64,000 bases of DNA from G963674665 sp963674665 (lineage in GTDB: Bacteria; Desulfobacterota; Desulfovibrionia; Desulfovibrionales; Desulfovibrionaceae), in the NCBI GenBank assembly GCA_963674665.2, contig CAXXPL010000005.1, positions 372,001-436,000 of the forward strand. The letters run 5' to 3'. The notes beneath the pieces were generated by a model. The model saw only the letters and a list, made by a program, of their open reading frames with translations, was not told the DNA's origin and did no database searches. Positions 37,344 to 44,169 of the stretch are shown one piece after another (the first letter of the stretch is position 1; every line of letters begins with the position of its first letter). The position numbers and the translations under genes are program-made.

Positions 37344-38147
37344 TATGTGGACGGTGTGGTAACAGAGAAATACCTATGGCAGGGGCGCACGCAGCTCCTG
37401 GCCGTATACAATGCCGACGGCTCTTTGAAGTCCCGCTTCCTGTATGCCGATGCCCGCATGCCCGTGGCCATGGAAACAGGCGGGCAGACATACTACCTGG
37501 CCCACGACCAGGTCGGCTCCCTGCGCGCTGTGATCGATGCCAACGGAACCGTGGTCAAGACCGTGACCTACGACTCATTCGGCAATATGCTGAATGACAG
37601 CAACGAGAACTTTACCGTGCCCTTCGGCTTTGCCGGTGGGCTGTATGACGCTGATGCAGGCTTGGTGCGGTTTGGTTTCAGGGATTATGATGCGGAGGTG
37701 GGGCGTTGGACCGCTAAAGATCCTATAGGGTTTGGTGGGGGCGTAAGTGATCTGTATGGGTACTGCGTGGACGATCCTATTAGTTGGATTGAGTTGGAAG
37801 GCCTTCAGGGTGCAGTCGTATCAGCAGGAGGGATTCCGCTTTTTATTCCACCAGGATCAGTATTTGAGCCTGGCTCAGAAGCTAATAAAGATTTCACCCA
37901 AAGTGCCCTTGAATTACTGAAATTTTTTGATCCTCGCCCTTTGGCAAATGCTCTTTATAGACCATTTAGAGATGATAAACCATGTCCTTTGCTGAATAGG
38001 AAAAAGTACAAAAAAACACCTAATCCTAATAGACGTAAGGGTGCGGAAGAATGACAGCCAACTGGCGAAAGAGAAAGGAATGTTGGGCATTCTGATGGCG
38101 AGGAGTATAGTCGAGTTGCCAAAGGTGGTAACAGAAAAGTGAGATAA
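37329..38147 (+). pseudogene. RHS cassette 7: C-terminal core and toxin tip with nonsense codon near the end
   Basis: Open to TGA at 38052-38054 (241 residues). Core as in sisters; tip after IELEGL has a hydrophobic start (GAVVSAGGIPLFIPPGS) and a basic end (NRKKYKKTPNPNRRKGAEE). In the same frame beyond the TGA the text continues QPTGERERNVGHSDGEEYS and ends at TAA 38147. This ERNVGHxxGEE(H/Y)S pattern is familiar from the extreme C-terminus of other RHS toxin tips, so the TGA probably replaces an Arg CGA codon and truncates the toxin by about 32 residues. Confidence 0.72.
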
Positions 38148-38220
38148 ATATACAATGCAAATTAGCTATGATAGTGTTTCTTCTGAGTATGTTTATCCCT
38201 TAGCTAAGGGATAAATTAAA

Positions 38221-38646
38221 ATGTTATGTTCACTTATTCCTACGAGTATATCAAGTTCTATTGTTCGTATAAGATTTGGTTGCAATACAAAAACTACTCA
38301 GGAGGCTAGGATTGTTCAGGATGGTAAAAGATTTCATATTAGGATTAATTTTTGTCTTCGAGAAAATAAAACACCAATTTTGAGTGATTCGAGAACTTAT
38401 ACTAGTATTATAAATCGGTTCGGAGGTGTTTTTGATTGGAAACAACGTACAATAACTTGGGAAACAAAATTAGCTAAACAGTATGCTGCTTTTCTTTTTT
38501 TTCATGAAGTAGGCCATGTTTCGTATGCAATTAATCATAACGTACATTTTGAATTAAAGACTACTCAGAAAGAAGAAACTTGGTGTGATGAGTTTGCACT
38601 ATCGATTCTTACTAATGAATTACATTCCATTGAGTTTATGAGATGA
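38221..38646 (+). CDS. Zinc metallopeptidase-like protein (HEVGH), candidate partner of RHS cassette 7
   Basis: 141 residues, very low GC. FFHEVGHVSYAINH (about residues 95-108) is an HExxH zinc motif, followed 24-30 residues later by EETWCDEFALSIL, the third-ligand glutamate region of ImmA/IrrE-type (M78-like) peptidases. Placed 73 bp after the truncated toxin 7, where an immunity gene is expected. Whether it is an immunity protein, a displaced toxin or an unrelated regulator protease cannot be decided from sequence. An ATG inside at 38227 is an alternative start. Confidence 0.65.
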   Translation: MLCSLIPTSISSSIVRIRFGCNTKTTQEARIVQDGKRFHIRINFCLRENKTPILSDSRTYTSIINRFGGVFDWKQRTITWETKLAKQYAAFLFFHEVGHVSYAINHNVHFELKTTQKEETWCDEFALSILTNELHSIEFMR

Positions 38647-38669
38647 AAGAGGTTTTTCCCTTGATTATT

Positions 38670-41516
38670 TTACGTCGCCTTTTGTCCGTTCAGCTTGAAA
38701 TAGCTCAGGGCCTGGGCCAGGCTCTGGGACTTGTCCTGCAGCAGCCGCGATATGTGGGAAATGGCGTCCACCGCCCGGGCGTTCTGCTCCACGACCCCAT
38801 CCTGCTCCTTTGACGCGGTTGAAATTGTGGTGATCTTGGCCGTGACCGCCTCCACAGCGTCGGTCATGCCGTGCGAGGCCCGGGCCAGGACCTTGCCCAC
38901 GTCGTCGGATGTGCGCAGCACGTTGGTCTCGTTTGATCTTGCCAGCTGCAGGGCCTTGCGGGTCTCGTTCTTGATGCCTTCCACCACGTCCCCGATGTCT
39001 TCCGACGCTTTGGCGCTCTCCAGGGCGAGGTTCTTGATCTCTCCGGCCACCACGGCGAACCCCTTGCCGTGATGCCCAGCTCCGGCGGCTTCGATGGTGG
39101 CGTTGAGGGCCAGCAGGTTGGTCTGGGCCGCGATCTTCTGGATGGCGCCTGTGAAGGACGAGATGTCGGCCGTGGCGATGTCGAAGTGACGCAACGCCTC
39201 GGCCAGTTTGTTTATGGATTCAGCAATGTCGCGCATCTGCTCCAGGGTGTGCTCGCTGGCCTGGGAGCCCGCCTGGGCCTGCTCGTGCATGGTCCGGACC
39301 GCGTCTATGCTGTCGCTCACGTGCCGGGTCACGCGCTCGATGCTTTGCACCAGCTCGCCGTTGGTGCGCTTCAGCCCCCCGCTGGCCTGGTTCAGATCGC
39401 GAATGGTCATGGATATTGCCTGGGACACGTCGTCGACTTCGGCCAGAAGCGTGCGCAGCCCTGATACAGACTTGGCCGTGGCCAGGGACAGGATGTCCTT
39501 GTCGCTCTTGGGCGTGATGGTGTGGCGCAGGTCGCCCTCGGCCACCTGGTTGAGGATGGTGGCCGACGTGTGGATCTCGTCCAGCAGGGTGTTGAAGCCC
39601 CGGGCCACACGGGCCATTTCCGGATCGTCCCGCACCTCCACCCGTCGGGAGAGGTCGCCCGTCTCCACAATGCCGTTGATGATCCTCACGGTCTCCCGGC
39701 GCGAATGCTTGGCCTTGCGCAGGCTCTCGAGCATCTTCCCCACAGCGGTGTTCAGGATATCGTGCTCGCTCTTGGGCACCACCTCCTGCTCCAGGTTCCC
39801 CCGGGATACCTGCTCCGCCACCTTGGCGGCCTGGTGCACGCTGTGCAGCAGTTCGTTGAAGCCTTCGGCCACGCTGGCCATGTCGGACCCCGCCGGCACG
39901 GACAGCTCGCGGGTAAGGTCGCCGGTCCGCACGATCTCCCCCAGGCTGTGGATGGTCTTTTGCTGCTCCCGCCGCCGGCGACTCAGGGACTCCACCATGG
40001 TGGCGATGGCCTGGCCGAGCACGTCGCGCTCCCCTTTTGGCGGGGGGGAGTCCGAATAGTCGCCCTTGGCCACACGCATGGCCACGTCCGCTGTCTGCTC
40101 CATGTCCAACAGCAGATGATTGCAGGCGGCGGCCACCTCTCCGGCCTCGGTGCCGTACTCCACCTCCACGCGCTGGCTCAGGTCGCCGGTCTCCACGATG
40201 TGTTTCATGGTGGAAATGGTGTCGTACCAGCTCATTTTGGCGCCGTGCTCCGCGATGTTCAGGCCGCGCTCCTCGTCTTCCCTGGAGACGCGCATGCCGC
40301 CGAGGAATTTGTCGATGATCTTGATGCAGAGCCAGGCCACGCTGAATGTCCAGATAAAACATGTGACCACGCCCAGGGCCTGGACTCCCAGCTGTTCGCC
40401 CCCGCCGGTGGTGAACAGACCGGTCTCCATGTCAAATAGCCCCACAGCCAGGGTGCCCCATGCGCCGCACAGCCCATGCACGGCCACGGCGCCCACCACG
40501 TCGTCCAGTTTGAGGGTGCGCTCGATGAACCGGCAGCCGAAAAAGACCACCGCGCCGGAGATCAGGCCGATCCACATGGAGCTCACCGCGTCCACATAGG
40601 CGCATCCGGCCGTGATGCCCACCAGCCCCCCGAGCAGACCGTTGCAGATGGCCTCGATTTCGGGGCGTTTGTGCTCGGAGAATATCCAGGACAGGGCGGT
40701 GCTGGAGGCCGAAGCAAAGCAGGCGGACAGGGCCGTGGTCATGGCGATGGGCGCGATGGCCGGGGACGCCTCCAGGGTGCTGCCGCAGTTGAAGCCGAAC
40801 CAGCCGAAGAACAGGATCAGGGTGCCGAGGACCGCGTCGGGCAGACTGTAGGGCGGGATGTGGCGTGGTTCCCCGTTTTCGTTGAATTTTCCCAGCCTGG
40901 GGCCCATGACCGCGATGCCGGCCAGGGCAACCCACCCCCCCACCGAATGCACCACCGTTGAGCCGGCAAAGTCCTTGAAGCCCATGGCAGCGAGCCATCC
41001 CGCCTGCTCCGTGTGAAAGGCCCCGCCCCAGGCCCAGTGCCCGAACACGGGGTAGATGACCGCGGAGATCATGCCGGAGAGGATCAGGTAGGAGCTGAAC
41101 CTGGTGCGCCCGGCCACGGCGCCGGAGTCGATGGTGGCGGCGGTGCCCACGAACACGGCCTGGAACACGAAAAAGGCCGCTTCCCAGTGGTCCTGGATGG
41201 TGATGAGGAAGTCGGAGCCGCCGAACAGCCCCCCGATGGAATCCCCGAACATCAGGCCGAATCCCAGAACCCAGAACACGATGACCGAGACCACGAAGTC
41301 GGTGAGATTCTTGATGGCCACGTTGATGCTGTGCTTGGCCTGGGCCAGGCCGGACTCCAGGTACATGAACCCGAATTGCATGCTAAAGACCAGGGCGGCG
41401 CTGACCAGCACCCAGACGAAATCTTCGTTCAGCTGGGTCTGCTGGATCATCTGCGTGGTCTGTTCATGCAAGACACGGGCTTGTTCCAGTATTTGCTGCG
41501 CTTCCAGGGCTTCCAT
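38670..41516 (-). CDS. Ammonium transporter-chemoreceptor fusion (Amt + poly-HAMP + MCP signalling domain)
   Basis: 948 residues. About 20-435: an Amt domain with 11 helices, FGFMYLESGLAQ, the twin-His sites VVHSVGG (about 187) and VAVHGLCGAWG (about 345), and FFGWFGFNCGSTL. About 440-690: six HAMP-like units arranged as three alternating pairs (GDLSQRV, GDYSDSPP, GDLTREL, GNLEQEV, GDLSRRV, GDLRHTI). About 700-945: an MCP signalling domain with the hairpin tip IAAQTNLLALNATIEAAGAG followed by FAVVAGEIKNLA. The protein should sense ammonium through the channel fold and signal to CheA/CheW. No methylation-site or CheR-tether motif is obvious. Monocistronic; start ATG at 41516 with GGGAG upstream. 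Confidence 0.93.
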   Translation of the reverse strand: MEALEAQQILEQARVLHEQTTQMIQQTQLNEDFVWVLVSAALVFSMQFGFMYLESGLAQAKHSINVAIKNLTDFVVSVIVFWVLGFGLMFGDSIGGLFGGSDFLITIQDHWEAAFFVFQAVFVGTAATIDSGAVAGRTRFSSYLILSGMISAVIYPVFGHWAWGGAFHTEQAGWLAAMGFKDFAGSTVVHSVGGWVALAGIAVMGPRLGKFNENGEPRHIPPYSLPDAVLGTLILFFGWFGFNCGSTLEASPAIAPIAMTTALSACFASASSTALSWIFSEHKRPEIEAICNGLLGGLVGITAGCAYVDAVSSMWIGLISGAVVFFGCRFIERTLKLDDVVGAVAVHGLCGAWGTLAVGLFDMETGLFTTGGGEQLGVQALGVVTCFIWTFSVAWLCIKIIDKFLGGMRVSREDEERGLNIAEHGAKMSWYDTISTMKHIVETGDLSQRVEVEYGTEAGEVAAACNHLLLDMEQTADVAMRVAKGDYSDSPPPKGERDVLGQAIATMVESLSRRRREQQKTIHSLGEIVRTGDLTRELSVPAGSDMASVAEGFNELLHSVHQAAKVAEQVSRGNLEQEVVPKSEHDILNTAVGKMLESLRKAKHSRRETVRIINGIVETGDLSRRVEVRDDPEMARVARGFNTLLDEIHTSATILNQVAEGDLRHTITPKSDKDILSLATAKSVSGLRTLLAEVDDVSQAISMTIRDLNQASGGLKRTNGELVQSIERVTRHVSDSIDAVRTMHEQAQAGSQASEHTLEQMRDIAESINKLAEALRHFDIATADISSFTGAIQKIAAQTNLLALNATIEAAGAGHHGKGFAVVAGEIKNLALESAKASEDIGDVVEGIKNETRKALQLARSNETNVLRTSDDVGKVLARASHGMTDAVEAVTAKITTISTASKEQDGVVEQNARAVDAISHISRLLQDKSQSLAQALSYFKLNGQKAT

Positions 41517-41846
41517 GAGACTCCCTTTACATTGTTGATATACAATTTTTGTCCATACTAGACAGAGAATGTGTCAATTTTGTTAAAATATAATAGATTG
41601 GGCAACTGGCTGGTGTGGGTGTTCAACATGCCGCAATAGTGGAGAAAAAGTCGCGTTTCAGAGTCTCGGCCCAACCTGTTGACCGGTATGAGAAGCAAAG
41701 GGTGTGCCTGAATCTCTCGACAAGCGCGGAATGGGAGCACTCCCCGGATAAGGGCGTGGCGAGGTGGATGCCCACGTAAATATTCAAATCTCGAAGAGTA
41801 TCTGCTATGCTTCCAGTGCAGGCACGTTCAGCACAGGAAGGGAGAT
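41517..41846. other. Divergent intergenic region
   Basis: 330 bp between the Amt-MCP gene and the pentapeptide gene. An AT-rich stretch (41525-41600) next to the Amt start probably holds its promoter. No gene supported. Confidence 0.5.
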
Positions 41847-43073
41847 ATGGGGAAAGTTGGGGAGTGGTTCAAAGAACGCTGGATTATGGAGCGCGATGCC
41901 ACACGAGAGTTGTGGAAAGGTTTCCGGGGCTTTGTTTCCAAGGTCTGGAACCCATTCGGTCGTGTGGCTTCTTTTATTGGAGGGAAGGTGCGCGCTCGGG
42001 CCGCCTTTTGGTCGTGGCTGCTCGTTTTGTTGTTGGTGGCGGGTGTTGTTGTCACCTTGAGTATGGAATGGGAAGCATTCACCACCTTCATGCGGGAAAC
42101 CGGGGACGCTCCCAAGGACAAGGCAGAATTCTCCAACCAGGTTATTCTGCGCAATCTTGCCTTGGGGGTGGCGGCTATTCTTGGTGTTGGCTTTGCCTGG
42201 TGGCGCTCCTGGTGTTTGGGCAAACAGACCCGCGTGGCCGAGCAGGGGCTGATCACGGACCGCTTCATCAAGGCCACGGAGCAACTTGGGAGCGACAAGG
42301 AGAGCGTACGCATCGGCGCCATCTACAGCTTGTGGCGTATTGCCGTTGATTCGCCGGAACAGAGTGACAAGATTGCGGTGCTGGATGTGTTGTGCGCCTT
42401 TGTGCGTGCTTCCGGGAAGGACTGTGAACTCCCAGAACCTAGCAAAGATGGCGAAAAGAAAGAAGATGAGGAGAAAGAGTCGACACCGCTGCCTATCGTT
42501 AGAGATGACATACAGATTGCCATGAATTTGTTGGACAAAAAATGTTGTGAGTTGCAGCTTAAGGATAAGTATACGTTTGATTTGAAGGGAGCATACTTGG
42601 CAGAGGCGAATCTTGACAATGCGCAACTCGAATACGCGATTCTTATTAGTGTGCATCTCAAAGGGGCGCATCTCGAAGGGGCGCATCTCGAAGGGGCGCA
42701 TCTCAAAGGGGCGCATCTCGAAGGGGCGCATCTCGAAGGGGCGCATCTCGAAGGGGCGCATCTCGAAGGGGCGCATCTCGAAGGGGCGCATCTCGAAGGG
42801 GCGCATCTCGAATGGGCGTATCTCGTGAGGGCGCATCCCGAAGCGGCGCATCTCGAAGGGGCGTATCTCGAAGGGGCGCATCTCGAAGGGGCGAATCTCG
42901 AAGGGGCGTATCTCGTGAGGGCGCATCTCGAAGGGGCGAATCTCTTTGGGGCGCATCTCGAAAGGGCACGATTCACCAACAGGGCCGCCCTTGCCAAGGC
43001 AAACACGAAAGGCGCACTAAACCTCGACAAAGTCATCTTTCTTGAAGACGACGAGGACAGTGAATCAGCATAG
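41847..43073 (+). CDS. Membrane-anchored pentapeptide-repeat protein
   Basis: 408 residues: two transmembrane helices (WSWLLVLLLVAGVVVTL about 55-72, and LALGVAAILGVGFAWW about 108-123), a conserved linker (RFIKATEQLGSDKESVRIGAIYSLWRIAVDSP) found in many membrane pentapeptide proteins, a charged spacer, and about 25 pentapeptides from residue 250. Most units are AHLEG, with histidine where Asp or Asn is usual. The repeat part is built from a nearly identical 15-bp unit and can expand or contract in frame. GGGAG precedes ATG (GGAAGGGAGAT). Function unknown; such right-handed quadrilateral helices act as binding or mimicry scaffolds. Confidence 0.88.
   Translation: MGKVGEWFKERWIMERDATRELWKGFRGFVSKVWNPFGRVASFIGGKVRARAAFWSWLLVLLLVAGVVVTLSMEWEAFTTFMRETGDAPKDKAEFSNQVILRNLALGVAAILGVGFAWWRSWCLGKQTRVAEQGLITDRFIKATEQLGSDKESVRIGAIYSLWRIAVDSPEQSDKIAVLDVLCAFVRASGKDCELPEPSKDGEKKEDEEKESTPLPIVRDDIQIAMNLLDKKCCELQLKDKYTFDLKGAYLAEANLDNAQLEYAILISVHLKGAHLEGAHLEGAHLKGAHLEGAHLEGAHLEGAHLEGAHLEGAHLEGAHLEWAYLVRAHPEAAHLEGAYLEGAHLEGANLEGAYLVRAHLEGANLFGAHLERARFTNRAALAKANTKGALNLDKVIFLEDDEDSESA
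42650..42965 (+). repeat. 15-bp tandem repeat (CATCTCGAAGGGGCG) encoding AHLEG pentapeptides
   Basis: About 21 units; the central run (42664-42810) is almost perfect, later units drift. The length is a multiple of three, so changes in unit number keep the frame. Confidence 0.93.
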
Positions 43074-43170
43074 CCATTCTTTTCAACAAACCTTTTCCAC
43101 AATCGGTTCTTGTGCAAGCCACAAAGCCATACCCCCTGCATAAGGGAAATCAGATACGTGTCCCGTTGTC

Positions 43171-43782
43171 TCAGCGGCCGCGCAAGCGCTTCTCGTTGAA
43201 GCGGTACAGCACCAGGGCAAACACCGCGCCCAGAGTGTCGGCCAGCATGTCCTTCTGGGCGTCCCAGATATCGCCCTGGCTGCCCAAAAACTCCACGCCC
43301 GCGTCGCCCCCTTCCAGCGCCGCGTACCACCATTCGATGATCTCGTAACCCGCGGCCACGGACATGATGGCCAGCAGGCCGAAGGCGTAGCACACCCAAC
43401 GGGTGGCCCAGCCCTTGCGCTGCAGCAGTTCGGCAAAGGCAAAGGCGTAGAAACCCACGGAGAAGTGGCCGATGCGGTCGAAGTTGTTGCGCTCGAAGCC
43501 AAAGGCCTTGGTGACCCAGTCAAAGGGCACGTTGGCGAATGTGTAATGCCCCCCGATGGTGTGCCAGAAGAGCCAGACCGCCATGAGCACGTATGCCGTG
43601 TTGGAGAAGCGGAAGTTCCGGAAGGTGAGGGCCAGGATCAGGAACACGGCCATGACCGGGATGTTCTCGGCCCACCAGACCTCGCGGGACACCGGGTTCA
43701 CCGCCATGACGGCGAAAAAGGCCACAAAGACCAGGGCCAGGATGTGAGGGAAGTATCTCAAGGCAAAGGGGCGTGTGCTCAT
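43171..43782 (-). CDS. DUF2238 (YjdF-type) inner-membrane protein
   Basis: 203 residues, five to six membrane helices, with HTIGGHYTFANVPF, FDRIGHFSVGFYAFAFAELL, AGYEIIEWWYA and a conserved end QGDIWDAQKDMLADTLGAVFAL. These conserved acidic/His motifs define the DUF2238 family, whose function is unknown. ATG 43782 gives the usual length; the ORF extends 15 codons upstream without support. Downstream 43083-43170 is a short convergent gap to the pentapeptide gene. Confidence 0.9.
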   Translation of the reverse strand: MSTRPFALRYFPHILALVFVAFFAVMAVNPVSREVWWAENIPVMAVFLILALTFRNFRFSNTAYVLMAVWLFWHTIGGHYTFANVPFDWVTKAFGFERNNFDRIGHFSVGFYAFAFAELLQRKGWATRWVCYAFGLLAIMSVAAGYEIIEWWYAALEGGDAGVEFLGSQGDIWDAQKDMLADTLGAVFALVLYRFNEKRLRGR

Positions 43783-43840
43783 GATGGTTTCGTGGTTTTT
43801 CCGGGCGTGGCCCGATAATTGTTTCAATGCAATACGTATA

Positions 43841-43963
43841 TTACCCGGAGCGCAGGATAATGAACACCGCGCTCCGCCGGCTTCGCCGCCAGGTCCCGCC
43901 TTTGGCGAGCCCGTCCTTATGCCTTTGAGCTACAAAATGGTAAACATTTTGTGCTCTCAGCAA
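43841..43963 (-). mobile_element. MITE-like palindromic element, copy 10 (outside the RHS array)
   Basis: 123 bp with ends TTACCCGGAGCGC / GTGCTCTCAGCAA, TA on both sides (43839-43840 and 43964-43965). The reverse complement matches the copy at 28685 in length, ends and inner palindromes. Its presence in an unrelated intergenic region shows that the element is mobile and not simply part of RHS genes. Confidence 0.85.
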
Positions 43964-44169
43964 TAACAACCTATAACCATGTAATAAGATTTTTGGAAGA
44001 GAAAGCTGGAGAAACCAACCCCTTGTATTCAAAACAAAAATTACGTATAGGTCAAGGATGAGTGTGAATTAAAAGATATTCTGCTCGAAAAATAGTGCCT
44101 TTTCAGGTAAAGCTGATTAAAGCTGTATCGATTCCATTCACCACATCACAACATTTCGGCGGTGATACG
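43964..44169. other. Promoter region of the HD-GYP gene
   Basis: AT-rich DNA between the MITE and the HD-GYP start. No gene seen. Confidence 0.4.

Noticed and set aside
26607..38054. In-frame TGA codons in RHS cassettes 3 and 7 read as selenocysteine
   Set aside because: Siblings have Trp and probably Arg at these places, no selenocysteine-type hairpin follows, and other cassettes have TAA or TAG stops, so simple decay explains them.
42650..42965. Possible CRISPR-like array
   Set aside because: The units are 15 bp with no unique spacers and are in-frame coding repeats.
41805..43399. Long minus-strand ORFs with MRPFEIRPFE or RCAPSRCAPS repeats across the pentapeptide region
   Set aside because: They are the antisense of the 15-bp tandem repeat, which stays open in every frame because its length is a multiple of three. 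The plus frame has a ribosome binding site, membrane helices and the pentapeptide pattern.
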